64,000 nucleotides of DNA from Kitasatospora kifunensis (GCF_014203855.1 NZ_JACHJV010000001.1:5642001-5706000), one strand, 5' to 3'; shown: positions 1-8,420, counted from the first letter of the stretch. Translations and numbers: made by a program. Notes: generated by a model not told the origin, from the sequence alone.

Positions 1-684
1 GTCATCGCACCGTCCGCGCTCAGCCTGCTCTACCCGAGTGAGCCCATCGACGGCTACGCGCGTGAGGCGTTCCTGCGCGATCTCGCCGACGAGGCCGAGG
101 CCGACATCCGCGGCTGCCTGGACGCGGGTGCGCACTGCGTCCAACTGGACTTCACCGAAGGTCGGTTGTCCCTCAAGCTGGACCCGTCCGGAGGTGTGCT
201 CGACGCCTTCATCGACATCAACAACGAGGTGCTCGGCCGGTTCACCGAGGCGGAGCGGGCCCGCCTCGGGGTGCACACCTGCCCGGGCGGGGACCAGGAC
301 TCCACCCACAGCCTGGACGTCGACTACGCCGAGCTGCTGCCCAAGCTCTTCCAGCTGAAGGTGGGCAACTTCTACGTCCAGCTGGCCAGCGAGGCCGACC
401 CCGACCGCGTCCTGAGCATCATCGCCGAGCAACTGCGCCCGGGAATCAGGGTGTTCGTCGGGGTGACCGACCCGATCGACCCGCGCGTGGAGACCCCGGA
501 AGAGGTGCGCGACCGGGTGCTGAACGCCGCCCGGTACATCCCGGCAGACCAGTTGGGCACCAGCGACGACTGCGGCTTCTCGCCGTTCGCCGACGACACC
601 TCCACCTCGCGGGACCTCGCCTTCGCCAAGATCAAGGCCCGGGTGGAGGGAACCGCCTTGGCGTCGCAGGCCCTCGGACTGTGA
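1..684 (+). CDS. MetE-like (cobalamin-independent methionine synthase family) protein, 5' truncated
   Basis: The frame is open from base 1 and stops with TGA at 682-684, so only the C-terminal 227 residues are inside the window. The tail DDCGFSPFADD followed by a TSRDLAFAKIKARVEG block matches the C-terminal half of UroD/MetE-like TIM-barrel proteins, in which a Cys near this point binds zinc in true methionine synthases. HTCPGGD and GNFYVQLASE also fit that barrel. Full MetE is about 750 residues, while stand-alone C-terminal-domain proteins are about 370; which one this is cannot be told here. The likely role is methyl transfer from a folate to a thiol. Confidence 0.8.
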   Translation, partial: VIAPSALSLLYPSEPIDGYAREAFLRDLADEAEADIRGCLDAGAHCVQLDFTEGRLSLKLDPSGGVLDAFIDINNEVLGRFTEAERARLGVHTCPGGDQDSTHSLDVDYAELLPKLFQLKVGNFYVQLASEADPDRVLSIIAEQLRPGIRVFVGVTDPIDPRVETPEEVRDRVLNAARYIPADQLGTSDDCGFSPFADDTSTSRDLAFAKIKARVEGTALASQALGL

Positions 685-750
685 CGGACCTCGGACTGTG
701 ATGGGCCCCGGAGTGTGATGGCCCTCGGAGTGTGACGGCACTTCGAGTGA
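673..750. repeat. 17-bp tandem repeat spanning the stop codon of the MetE-like gene
   Basis: Four copies of a 17-bp unit (CTCGGACTGTGACGGAC and variants) lie at 673-689, 690-706, 707-723 and 724-740, with a partial fifth. The first copy contains the last codons and the TGA stop, so every copy re-creates a Leu-Gly-stop string. The array leads straight into the terminator hairpin. Confidence 0.85.
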
Positions 751-798
751 TCGGCGGGAGCAGGCGCCTCCCCTCGTGGGCGCCTGTTCCCGCCGATC
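749..798. terminator. Bidirectional terminator hairpin
   Basis: A 20-bp stem (749-768 with 779-798) has a single G-T type mismatch and a 10-nt loop. It lies between the MetE-like gene (+) and the convergent reductase gene (-), so it can end transcription from both sides. Confidence 0.85.
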
Positions 799-822
799 AC
801 CACGCCAGCTGGTAGGCGCCGA

Positions 823-1377
823 TCACTTCGCCAGGCGGTAGGTCAGATGTGCGACCCCGGTCCTGAAGGTCGCCGACTCCACCAGCGTCAGCTCGTGCTT
901 CTGGGCCCGCTCGTCCTCGAAGAGGCGTCGCCCGTCGCCCAGTACCACCGGGTGCACCATCAGCGACAGTTCGTCCAGCAGCCCGTTGCCCAGCAGCCAG
1001 CGCACCAGCGTGATGCTGCCGGTGACCGAGATGTCCCGGCCCGGCTGCCGCTTGAGCGCGGCGATGTCCGCCGCCAGGCCCTCGCCGCCCCGGAGCACGG
1101 TCGAGTTCCGCCACTCGACCGACTCCAGCGTGCTGGAGACGACGTACTTGGGCGTGCTGTTGATCTGATCCGCGAACGGCACCTCGCTGCCCTGGTCCGC
1201 CCAGTGCGCGGCGAACTCCTCGTAGGTGGACCGGCCCAGCAGCATGGTGTCGGCGGCAGCGATCTGCGCGCCGAGCGCCATGCCCATCTCCTCGTTCAGG
1301 TAGGGGAAGTGCCAGCGTTCGGGCGCTTCCACGACACCGTCCAGCGAGGCGAAGAAGCCGGCGGTGATCTTCCTCAA
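823..1377 (-). CDS. Dihydrofolate reductase-family (RibD C-terminal domain) protein
   Basis: A 184-residue protein starting FFASLDGVVEAPE, with LLGRSTYEEFAAHW and a late ISVTGSITLVRWLL segment. This is the fold of the RibD C-terminal/DHFR-like reductases, which bind NAD(P)H; the substrate is unknown. A TTG start at 1377 was chosen because AGAGGA lies about 6 nt upstream; the open frame extends another 60 codons upstream without family similarity and would run into the divergent LysR gene. The divergent LysR-type neighbour is the natural candidate regulator. Confidence 0.85.
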   Translation of the reverse strand: MRKITAGFFASLDGVVEAPERWHFPYLNEEMGMALGAQIAAADTMLLGRSTYEEFAAHWADQGSEVPFADQINSTPKYVVSSTLESVEWRNSTVLRGGEGLAADIAALKRQPGRDISVTGSITLVRWLLGNGLLDELSLMVHPVVLGDGRRLFEDERAQKHELTLVESATFRTGVAHLTYRLAK

Positions 1378-1434
1378 GGCTGTCCTCTCAGGTCGTTCGG
1401 ATCGGCTGCGCCTACTCTCGATCACCACCACCAC

Positions 1435-1462
1435 CTGCAACAATGCCGAATTCTGCAACAAT
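1435..1462. promoter_or_regulatory. Direct repeat in the divergent reductase/LysR promoter region
   Basis: The 10-mer CTGCAACAAT occurs at 1435-1444 and again at 1453-1462, an 18-bp spacing close to two helical turns. It sits in the 114-bp gap between the two divergent genes, where LysR-type regulators normally bind. That it is the operator is inference. Confidence 0.45.
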
Positions 1463-1491
1463 CGATAACCGTGACTGACCGATCGGAGCAG

Positions 1492-2403
1492 ATGATGGTG
1501 ACGGCACTGGAGCGCCATGAGATCGAGTGCTTCCTCGTCCTTGCCGAGGAACTGCACTTCGGTCGCACCGCCGAGCGGCTGGTGGTGTCACGGGCCCATG
1601 TCAGCCAGACCGTCAAGAAGCTGGAGCGCCGGATCGGCGCCCCGCTGTTCGTGCGGACCAGCCGCAGCGTGGGGCTGACGCCGCTGGGGCAGCAGTTGCA
1701 CGACGATCTCGCCCCGCACTACCAGGCGATGGGCGAGGCGATCGACCGCGCGATCGCCACCGCGCGCGGCCTGAGCGGCACCCTGCGGGTCGGATTCCTG
1801 GGCGCCCTGTGGGGAAACCTGTTCGGGGCCGCGGCCGACCTGTTCGAAGCCGCCAACCCGAGCTGCGAGATCCAGATCCGGGAGGTGCCGTTCGGCGTCG
1901 GCCAGGAACCGCTGCGCTCCGGTGAGATCCACCTGACGAACGTGAGTTTCCCGTTCAGCGACCCGGACCTCAGCACCAGCGCCGCGCTGGTCAGCGAGCC
2001 CCGGGTGCTGGCCGTCTCGACCCGGCATCCGTTTGCCGACCGCCCCTCGGTCTCACTGGAGGACTTCGCCGAGGTCACCATGCTCACCATCCCGACGGTG
2101 TCCAGCCGTTGGCTGAGACAGCGAGCCCCGCTCACCACACCCAGCGGCCGGCCGATCGCGCAGGGGCCGGCGGTGGAGTCCATGCAGGAGATGCTCGCGC
2201 TCATCGCCGCCGCCAAGGGCGTGTTCCCGCTCGGCGCCCAGATGAAGCGCTACTACCTGCGCCCGGACATCGCCTATGTCCCCATCCACGACGCCCCGCC
2301 GCTCGAATGGGGCCTGGTGTGGCGCACGGCCGCCGAGACGCCGCTGCTGCGGGCGTTCTCCCGCACCGTGCAGGACGTGGCGGAGCAGTCGCCCGCTGCT
2401 TGA
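1492..2403 (+). CDS. LysR-family transcriptional regulator
   Basis: A 303-residue protein with an N-terminal winged HTH (LVLAEELHFGRTAERLVVSR then VSQTVKKLERRIGAPLFVRT, residues about 10-55) and a LysR substrate-binding domain after it. ATG 1492 follows CGGAG by about 4 nt; a second ATG is the next codon. Length and architecture are normal. Its divergent position suggests that it controls the RibD-type reductase gene and itself; the inducer is not evident. Confidence 0.92.
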   Translation: MMVTALERHEIECFLVLAEELHFGRTAERLVVSRAHVSQTVKKLERRIGAPLFVRTSRSVGLTPLGQQLHDDLAPHYQAMGEAIDRAIATARGLSGTLRVGFLGALWGNLFGAAADLFEAANPSCEIQIREVPFGVGQEPLRSGEIHLTNVSFPFSDPDLSTSAALVSEPRVLAVSTRHPFADRPSVSLEDFAEVTMLTIPTVSSRWLRQRAPLTTPSGRPIAQGPAVESMQEMLALIAAAKGVFPLGAQMKRYYLRPDIAYVPIHDAPPLEWGLVWRTAAETPLLRAFSRTVQDVAEQSPAA

Positions 2404-2492
2404 CGGCGGTGGCGCCCGGATCTTGGCCGGGCAGCGGCTGGGCGGCAGAAATCCGGTAGTCCGTCGGCTGGCCGGACTGCTTGGATCCCGGC

Positions 2493-2924
2493 ATGAACAG
2501 TGAACTGCCGGACGGCTACGAGATTTCCACCGACCCCTCGCGCCTGGATGCCGAACTGATCCATCAGTGGCTCTCCCAGGACGCCTACTGGGCGCTCGGC
2601 CGCTCCCGGGAGAAGCAGGACCTGGCCATCGCAGGCTCGTTGAACTTCGGTGCCTACGACAGCGTCTCCGGTGCCCAGCTCGGCTACGCCCGTGTGGTCA
2701 CCGACCGGGCCACCTTCGCCTGGCTCTGCGATGTGTACGTTGCCCCTGGCGCGCGCGGCAAGGGGTTGGGCACGGCCCTGGCCACCGCCGTCCGCGAGCA
2801 CCTCGCCCCCTATGGCCTGCGCCGCATCATGCTGGCCACCGCGGACGCTCACGCGGTGTACGCGAAGGTCGGGTTCACGCCGCTGGCGACGCCGGAGAAG
2901 TGGATGGCACTGGGGGAGCAGTGA
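2493..2924 (+). CDS. GNAT-family N-acetyltransferase
   Basis: A 143-residue single-domain GNAT protein. The acetyl-CoA binding motif A is visible as VAPGARGKGLGTALATA near residues 82-98, followed by LRRIMLATADAHAVYAKVGF, the usual C-terminal strand and helix. ATG 2493 is used; the ribosome binding site is weak. The acceptor is unknown. It lies 89 bp downstream of the LysR gene on the same strand and could be co-transcribed. Confidence 0.88.
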   Translation: MNSELPDGYEISTDPSRLDAELIHQWLSQDAYWALGRSREKQDLAIAGSLNFGAYDSVSGAQLGYARVVTDRATFAWLCDVYVAPGARGKGLGTALATAVREHLAPYGLRRIMLATADAHAVYAKVGFTPLATPEKWMALGEQ

Positions 2925-2967
2925 GTTGTGCGGGGGTTTGTCCGCTGTAGCGCACGAGGAAGGAGGA

Positions 2968-3026
2968 TTGCCCACTCCTTGCCACTCTCAACTTATAGCG
3001 CACAGGGGGGCTTGCGGCAAGGCCCC
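2968..3026 (+). promoter_or_regulatory. Rifamycin-associated element (RAE) and promoter of helR
   Basis: GGGGCTTGCGGCAAGGCCCC at 3007-3026 matches, as I remember it, the inverted-repeat RAE found upstream of rifamycin-inducible resistance genes in actinomycetes. Just upstream, TTGCCC (2968-2973) and TTATAG (about 2993-2998) could be -35 and -10 boxes with a 19-bp spacer. The element starts about 60 bp before the chosen helR start. Confidence 0.8.
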
Positions 3027-3085
3027 GGGTGTGCTGCAGAATCGCTGGCCGAGGCCAGGAACTGCAGAAATGGGAGATTCGCGAA

Positions 3086-5278
3086 GTGCGTATGTCTCTG
3101 TCGGATCGGACTGATGACGTGAACCCTCTGACCACCAGTGCGTTCGACCTCCCCGACCACCTCTCGCCCAAGGCCGACCCGGCGCTGATCGCCGGCGACG
3201 AGCGGCACTTCGCGGCCATCGCGGAGAGCCTGGAGCAGGCGATCGCCGAACTGTCCGACCGCCTTGCCGCCGAGCGCAAGGCGCCCGGCGGCAAGGGCAG
3301 GGAGGCGATGGACCGGGACATCGAGATCCACCGGCTGACCGGGCGCCTGCGTGCCTTGCGCCGCTTCGGCCTGGACCTGTGCCTCGGACACATCGTCAGC
3401 GCGGACGACCCCGAGCCCGTGTACGTCGGGCGACTCGGCCTCACCGACAGCGCGGGTCGTCGGTTGCTGCTCGACTGGCGTTCCCCCGCGGCCGAGCCGT
3501 TCTTCGCGGCGACCCACGCCAACCCGATGGGCCTGGCCAGCCGCCGCAGGTATCGCTGGACCCGCGGCCGGATCGGCGACTACTGGGACGAGGTGTTCAC
3601 CGCCGACGGGCTCGAAGGGCACGCCGCGCTCGACGACCAGTCCGCCTTCATCGCCAGCCTGGGCGGCAACCGGTCGAGCCGGATGCGGGACGTGCTCGCC
3701 ACCATCCAGTCCGATCAGGACGCCGTCATCCGGGCGGGATCCCGCGGCGCCCTGGTGGTCGACGGCGGTCCGGGTACGGGGAAGACCGTCGTCGCCCTGC
3801 ACCGCTCCGCCTACCTCCTCTACTCCGACCCCCGCCTCGGTCACCGTCGGGGCGGCGTGCTGTTCGTCGGCCCGCACCAGCCCTACCTGGCCTATGTCGC
3901 CGACGTCCTGCCCAGCCTCGGCGAGGAGGGCGTGCAGACCTGCACCGTAAGGGACTTGGTCGCCGAGGGAGCCACCGCGGCGATCGAGTCCGACCCGGAG
4001 GTGGCCCGGCTGAAGTCCTGCGCCGACATGGTGAAGGCGATCGAGAAGGCCGTCAGGTTCTACGAGGAGCCGCCCGCCGAGGGGATGACCGTCAGCACCG
4101 ACTGGTCCGACGTCTGGCTGAGCGCCGAGGACTGGGCCGAGGCGTTCGAAGCAGTGGAACCGGGCACCGCGCACAACGAGGCGCGCGAGCAGATCTGGGA
4201 GGAGTTGCTCACGATCCTGCTGGACAAGCACGACGATGAGGACCTCGAGCCCGAACAGCTCCGCAGGTCGCTGGCACAGGACGAGGAGTTGGTCACGACC
4301 CTCAACCGCGCGTGGCCGCTGATCGAGGCCGCCGACCTGGTCGGCGACCTCTGGGAGGTACCCGCCTACCTGCGGATGTGCGCTCCCTGGCTCAGCGCCG
4401 AGGAGGTCCGCAAGCTGCGGCGGGCTCGGAACTCTGCGGACGCCCAGGTTTGGACGGTCAGTGACCTGCCGCTCCTGGACGCGGCACGGCAGCGGCTCGG
4501 CGACCCGGAGGCGGCACGGCGCAAGCGCCGGCACCACGCCGCCGTCGCCGCCGAACGCGAGCGCATGGCCGACGTCATCGACCACCTGCTCCAGGCCGAC
4601 GACGACGGCGAAGGCGCGGTGACGATGCTGCGCGGACGCGACCTGCAGGACACCCTGATCGACGAGACCGCACTGCCCGGCACCGACCCGGAACCGCTGG
4701 TCGGCCCGTTCGCGCACATCGTGGTGGACGAGGCCCAGGAACTGACCGACGCCGAGTGGCAGATGCTGCTGCTGCGCTGCCCGTCCCGCAGCTTCACCAT
4801 CGTCGGGGACCGCGCCCAGGCCAGGCACGGATTCACCGAGTCCTGGCAGGAACGGCTGGAGCGGATCGGCCTCGACCGGATCAACGTGGCCTGTCTGAGC
4901 GTCAACTACCGGACGCCGGAGGAGGTCATGGCGCAGGCCGAGCCGGTCATCCGGGCCGTGCTCCCGGACGCCAACGTGCCGACCTCCATCCGCAGCAGCG
5001 GCATCCCCGTCGTCCACGGATCCGTCGCGGAGCTGGACTCGATCCTCGACAGCTGGCTCGCCGCGCACAGCGAGGGGATCGCCTGCGTCATCGGGGACCC
5101 GACGTTCCGGGCGACCTCGCGCGTGCGGTCGCTGACCCCGGAGCTGTCGAAGGGGCTCGAGTTCGACCTGGTCGTGCTCGTTGATCCGGAGGCGTTCGGC
5201 GAGGGAGTCGAAGGAGCGGTCGACCGCTATGTCGCGATGACGCGAGCGACGCGGCAGCTCGTGATTCTCACGAGCTAG
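3086..5278 (+). CDS. helR: HelR-type RNA polymerase recycling ATPase (rifamycin resistance)
   Basis: A 730-residue HelD-like superfamily 1 ATPase. It has an N-terminal helical region, Walker A GGPGTGKT (about 227-234), a long inserted helical domain, Walker B VVDEAQ (about 546-551), and motifs SVNYRTPEE and AMTRATRQLVI near the end. HelR proteins bind RNA polymerase and displace rifamycins; the RAE immediately upstream supports HelR over housekeeping HelD. GTG 3086 is preceded by GGGAG at 9-nt spacing. ATG 3092 and GTG 3119, which gives the N-terminus NPLTTSAFDLPD typical of the family, are alternatives. Confidence 0.88.
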   Translation: MRMSLSDRTDDVNPLTTSAFDLPDHLSPKADPALIAGDERHFAAIAESLEQAIAELSDRLAAERKAPGGKGREAMDRDIEIHRLTGRLRALRRFGLDLCLGHIVSADDPEPVYVGRLGLTDSAGRRLLLDWRSPAAEPFFAATHANPMGLASRRRYRWTRGRIGDYWDEVFTADGLEGHAALDDQSAFIASLGGNRSSRMRDVLATIQSDQDAVIRAGSRGALVVDGGPGTGKTVVALHRSAYLLYSDPRLGHRRGGVLFVGPHQPYLAYVADVLPSLGEEGVQTCTVRDLVAEGATAAIESDPEVARLKSCADMVKAIEKAVRFYEEPPAEGMTVSTDWSDVWLSAEDWAEAFEAVEPGTAHNEAREQIWEELLTILLDKHDDEDLEPEQLRRSLAQDEELVTTLNRAWPLIEAADLVGDLWEVPAYLRMCAPWLSAEEVRKLRRARNSADAQVWTVSDLPLLDAARQRLGDPEAARRKRRHHAAVAAERERMADVIDHLLQADDDGEGAVTMLRGRDLQDTLIDETALPGTDPEPLVGPFAHIVVDEAQELTDAEWQMLLLRCPSRSFTIVGDRAQARHGFTESWQERLERIGLDRINVACLSVNYRTPEEVMAQAEPVIRAVLPDANVPTSIRSSGIPVVHGSVAELDSILDSWLAAHSEGIACVIGDPTFRATSRVRSLTPELSKGLEFDLVVLVDPEAFGEGVEGAVDRYVAMTRATRQLVILTS

Positions 5279-5289
5279 TACGCCACTGG

Positions 5290-6237
5290 TCACACGGTGG
5301 CGCGGAAGGCCCGACGGTAGGCGCCCGGGGTCGTGCCCAGGGCGCGGAGGAAGCGTCGGCGCAGGTTGGTGGCCGAGGAGAGGCCGACACGGCGGGCGAT
5401 CGCGTCCAAGGGGAGGTCGGAGGATTCCAGCAGCTCGCGAGCGGCGGTTATGCGCTGGGCGAGCAGCCACTGACCCGGGCTGGCGCCGAGCTGTTCGGAG
5501 AAGCGGCGGGCGAGGGTGCGGGCGGAGACACCGGCGTGTGCGGCCAGGTCCTCGACTGCCAGGGGTTCGAGGAGTCGCCCGGTCGCCCACTCCAGCAGCG
5601 GCGCGAGCGAGCCGTCGATCTGGGTGGGGTGCGGCGGCGCCGAGTACTGCAGTTGCCCGCCCTCGCGATGGGGCGGCATGACCATGTTCCGGGCGACGTG
5701 TGCGGCGTACGCGGCGCCCTGGTCCGCGCGTACCAGGTGCAGGCACAGGTCGATGCCGGCCCCGGCGCCCGCGCTGGTGGCGACGGAGCCGCTGTCCACG
5801 TACAGCACGTCCGGTTCGACCTGGACGGACGGGAACCGGGCGGCCAACTCGCCCACGCGCGACCAGTGTGTGGTCGCCCGTCGGCCGTTCAGCAGCCCGG
5901 CGTGCGCCAGCGCGAAGGCGCCGGAGCAGATGCTGACCACCCGCGCTCCGCGGTCGTGCGCGCGGCGCAGGGCCTCGATGACCGCGGGGGAGGGCGCCTC
6001 CCCCGCGGGCAGCCACCCCGGGACGATCACGGTGTCCGCCCGGTCGAGCCCGGTGAGTCCGTCGGTGACGAGCATGTCGAACCCCGCGAGGGTCGGGACC
6101 GACCCGGGGTGCTCGGTGCACACGCTGAACGCGTACCGCGTCGGGATTCCTCGTCGCTCGATCCCGAACACTTCGGCCACGCAGCCGAGTTCGAAGGTCG
6201 ACTGCGGTGGGTGGACGAGTGCTACCACACGATGCAT
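5290..6237 (-). CDS. GlxA-like AraC-family regulator with DJ-1/PfpI domain
   Basis: A 315-residue protein. The N-terminal half is a DJ-1/PfpI-like domain with the elbow VSICSGAFALAHAG and TTHWS following it. The C-terminal half is an AraC-type double HTH (GVSARTLARRF and IARRVGLSSATNLRRRF). ATG 6237 is the first start that gives the domain's MHRVVALVHPP strand. It is divergent from the cupin gene with a 70-bp shared promoter region, so the cupin is the likely target. It converges with helR, only 11 bp apart. Confidence 0.9.
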   Translation of the reverse strand: MHRVVALVHPPQSTFELGCVAEVFGIERRGIPTRYAFSVCTEHPGSVPTLAGFDMLVTDGLTGLDRADTVIVPGWLPAGEAPSPAVIEALRRAHDRGARVVSICSGAFALAHAGLLNGRRATTHWSRVGELAARFPSVQVEPDVLYVDSGSVATSAGAGAGIDLCLHLVRADQGAAYAAHVARNMVMPPHREGGQLQYSAPPHPTQIDGSLAPLLEWATGRLLEPLAVEDLAAHAGVSARTLARRFSEQLGASPGQWLLAQRITAARELLESSDLPLDAIARRVGLSSATNLRRRFLRALGTTPGAYRRAFRATV

Positions 6238-6307
6238 GGCAGAAAAGTACCGCAGGATGTCATTCTTGACACTCGGCCGGACGGCAGGGACCGGACAGGC
6301 TGGCTCC

Positions 6308-6727
6308 ATGACGAAGGACTTCACGGCGCCAGAGACGCCAGGGACGCCAGGGACGCCAGAGATGACAGGGACGACGGGGACGACGGGGACGACGGGGACG
6401 ACGGATCAGAACCGGCCCGCGTGCGTGTGGTCGGCGGTCCAGGACGCCCCGGTACGCGAGATCTTCCCCGGCGTCCGCGCGCGCCCGCTGTGGAGCGGGC
6501 GGAACGGCGCGAAGGCCCATGTGCTGGAGATGGACCCGAACACGTGTTGGCAGGGCATCGACGTCCACGAACCCGGCCCCGAAGAGGTCTTCGTGGTCTC
6601 CGGCATCTTCAACGACGGCGACCGGGACTATCCCGCCGGCTCCTTCATCCACGCCCCCGCGGGCTCGGCTCACGTCCCGCAGACGACGACGGGGTGCACG
6701 CTGTTCGTCTTCTACCCCGAAGGCTAG
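6308..6727 (+). CDS. Cupin-domain (ChrR-like) protein with repetitive N-terminus
   Basis: A 139-residue protein. Residues about 10-32 are a Thr-Pro-Gly/Thr-Gly-Thr repeat, and the rest is a small cupin with WSGRNGAKAHVLEMDPN, the motif HEPGPEEVFVVSG and the second motif PAGSFIHAPAGSAHVP. The retained His and Glu residues could bind a metal. It resembles the ChrR/anti-sigma-type cupins and quercetinase-like cupins. The substrate is unknown. The neighbouring GlxA regulator probably controls it. Confidence 0.82.
   Translation: MTKDFTAPETPGTPGTPEMTGTTGTTGTTGTTDQNRPACVWSAVQDAPVREIFPGVRARPLWSGRNGAKAHVLEMDPNTCWQGIDVHEPGPEEVFVVSGIFNDGDRDYPAGSFIHAPAGSAHVPQTTTGCTLFVFYPEG
6331..6404 (+). repeat. 9-bp minisatellite inside the cupin gene
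   Basis: About eight tandem copies of a 9-bp unit, first GACGCCAGG then GACGACGGG, encode the Thr-Pro-Gly and Thr-Gly-Thr tracts at the cupin N-terminus. Because the unit is three codons, copy-number change would keep the frame. Confidence 0.85.
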
Positions 6728-6765
6728 CGCCGCACCAGGAGGCCGGCGGTGTGGCCGAGAGTCCG

Positions 6766-7296
6766 CTAGAGCTCGATCCAGTAGCGCTGTGCGGGGCCGT
6801 ACTCGGTGTCCCGTACGCCTTCGAAGACGCCGCCGTTGTGCTCGATCGTCCGCACCGAGGCGGGGTTGTCGACCGCGCAGACGATCAGCAGCCGGTCCAG
6901 ATCGAGTGCCCGCGCCTCGTCGAGCATTCGGCCCAGCGCCCAGCCGGCCAGCCCGCGTCGACGCGAGGACGGCCGGATGCCGTACCCGATGTGGCCGAAC
7001 CGCGTGACGTAGTCGTCGAGTCCGTGCCGCAGCGTGATCCCGCCGTGCACCCGGTCGCCCTCGACGATCCACCGGTACAGGCACCTCATCCGACCCGCCT
7101 GGCCGGTGTCCGTCGGATTCGCCGGCTCCGACTCCTCGGCCAGCCGGGCCACCCAGGTCGCGAACCCGTCCGGCGAGTCGACCTCGTCGGACGGCGCCAG
7201 CCCGAATCCGTCCTCGTGGAGGCCGGGGCCCCACTCGTGATGCGCCTCAAGCCAGGCGAGGTGCAAGTGGGTCGTGGGCGCGATGAGTTCAGGCAT
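6766..7296 (-). CDS. GNAT-family N-acetyltransferase
   Basis: A 176-residue GNAT protein. Motif A is IRPSSRRRGLAGWALGRML (about residues 108-126) and motif B is LLIVCAVDNPASVRTIEHNGG. The N-terminal LHLAWLEAHHEWGP is usual for the larger uncharacterised actinobacterial GNATs. ATG 7296 is used. It is followed 40 bp upstream on the same strand by another GNAT, so the two may form a pair. Substrate unknown. Confidence 0.88.
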   Translation of the reverse strand: MPELIAPTTHLHLAWLEAHHEWGPGLHEDGFGLAPSDEVDSPDGFATWVARLAEESEPANPTDTGQAGRMRCLYRWIVEGDRVHGGITLRHGLDDYVTRFGHIGYGIRPSSRRRGLAGWALGRMLDEARALDLDRLLIVCAVDNPASVRTIEHNGGVFEGVRDTEYGPAQRYWIEL

Positions 7297-7336
7297 ACGG
7301 CGACGATAGTCAGGCGGGCTCTGGCGGGCTCGCGAG

Positions 7337-7828
7337 TTATGGCTGGAGTACCAGTTGGCGGTGATACCGCACACTGGGGCGTCCCTTGATGGTGGTGTCC
7401 CCGACTGCGGAGAAGCCGTTGCGTTCGAGCACGGTCATCGAGGCCCGGTGGTCGACGTAGGTGACCGCGGTGAGCGCGGAGAGCCGGTATGCCGCGGCAG
7501 CGAGTCGGCACACCTCCGCAACCGCGGCCGTCGCGATGCCCCGGCCCGCGGCGCGCTCGCCGATCCGGTAGCCGAGCTCGGCGACGCCGTCCTCGACGTC
7601 CACGAGATTGACGCGTCCCACCAACTCCCCGTGCTCGTCCAGGATCACGTGGAAGTGGCACAGGTCGGCATCCTGCTCAGCGAGCAGGGCACGGTGGCGA
7701 GCGGGGAACTCGACGAAGTACAGGTCTCCGCGATCGGAGATGAAACGCGTGAAGTACTCACGGTTCTCCTGTTCGAACGCCAGCAGGGCTTGCGCGTGGT
7801 CAGCTCGAAGGCGCTCCAGTGTCACCAT
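7337..7828 (-). CDS. GNAT-family N-acetyltransferase (RimJ/RimL type)
   Basis: A 163-residue protein with the RimJ/RimL pattern: VTLERLRADHAQALLAFE at the start, FHVILDEHGELVGRVNL, the acetyl-CoA loop YRIGERAAGRGIATAAVAE, and VTYVDHRASMTVLERNGF. ATG 7828 begins the conserved N-terminus. RimJ-type enzymes acetylate protein N-termini, but many homologues act on antibiotics or amino acids, so the substrate is open. Confidence 0.9.
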   Translation of the reverse strand: MVTLERLRADHAQALLAFEQENREYFTRFISDRGDLYFVEFPARHRALLAEQDADLCHFHVILDEHGELVGRVNLVDVEDGVAELGYRIGERAAGRGIATAAVAEVCRLAAAAYRLSALTAVTYVDHRASMTVLERNGFSAVGDTTIKGRPSVRYHRQLVLQP

Positions 7829-8085
7829 GTTCGCCAGCCTACGGCGGGCGATCGCGCCTCGCCAGGGGATATGTCGCGGGGTGTGCGGGTCGCTGGTCCG
7901 CAACCCTCGGCTTCGTCGACGGTGACGGTAACGGCGTTGCAGCAGAAGGGATTCCGATGCATTTTCCGTCGTCGTCCGCTGCGCCGCCGTCGATGGCTGG
8001 ACGTGCCCGATCGGGACGAGCTGAGGGGTGGGGTGAACTGCCCTGAGGTGATTGAGCGTCAGGACAGGTACAGCCCCGCTGAACT

Positions 8086-8117
8086 CCGGGTGCCAGGACC
8101 CCCTGCCTGGCACCCGG
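8086..8117. terminator. Hairpin, 12-bp perfect stem
   Basis: CCGGGTGCCAGG (8086-8097) pairs with 8106-8117 around an 8-nt loop. No intact gene ends here, so it is probably the terminator of a lost gene. Confidence 0.5.
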
Positions 8118-8151
8118 TCGGCTGTTCGGGCTCGAATCGATCACGTCAGGA

Positions 8152-8316
8152 GTACAGGCGAAGAAGGCCGAGGCTGCCGTTGCCACCGTGGGGGTTCTCG
8201 CCGGTGTCGGGCTGACGGCGGCTCCTGTCGAGGAGGCCAGTGCCAACTCGTTCCCCGCGAACTGCAGCAGCGGTATCTGGAGCCCGTGGCCGACTCAGGG
8301 CGTGCCGCGGGGCTGA
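8152..8316 (+). pseudogene. Relic of a small secreted-protein gene lacking a start codon
   Basis: The frame from 8152 to the TGA at 8314-8316 encodes a signal-peptide-like stretch: basic KK, a hydrophobic VATVGVLAGVGLTAAP run, then an Ala-Ser-Ala type cleavage region and a short tail with one Cys. The position expected for the start is GTA directly after AGGA, so the start appears mutated. The C-terminal part is very short for the secreted proteins of this kind. Confidence 0.4.
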
Positions 8317-8420
8317 CCGTTCCGCCCGAGGACGGCGATGAGCGGGAAGCGGCGGCCACGGTACTGGGGTCGTCGATTGCCATGCCTTGGACGACGTGCC
8401 GCCGAAATGGTTGCAGAGTG

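Larger units (their letters stand above)
7829..8420. other. 592-bp region without an intact gene; gene relics
   Basis: I see no complete gene here. It holds a perfect hairpin (8086-8117), a start-less secreted-protein-like frame (8152-8316) and a 39-bp segment (8337-8375) that recurs with 6 mismatches at 12294-12332. It reads as the decayed remains of a small secreted-protein locus. Confidence 0.55.

Noticed and set aside
673..750. CRISPR-like array
   Set aside because: The 17-bp units are contiguous, without unique spacers, and no cas genes are present; the same applies to 44800-44889.
1421..1456. Vector-like sequence (His-codon run and GAATTC)
   Set aside because: CACCACCACC followed later by GAATTCTGCA recalls cloning vectors, but flanking sequence is ordinary intergenic DNA between divergent genes and the match is short.
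2993..6121. A 1042-codon open frame on the minus strand
   Set aside because: It runs antisense through helR and the GlxA gene, with Arg/Gly/Ala-rich composition typical of GC-rich shadow frames, and crosses two well-supported genes.
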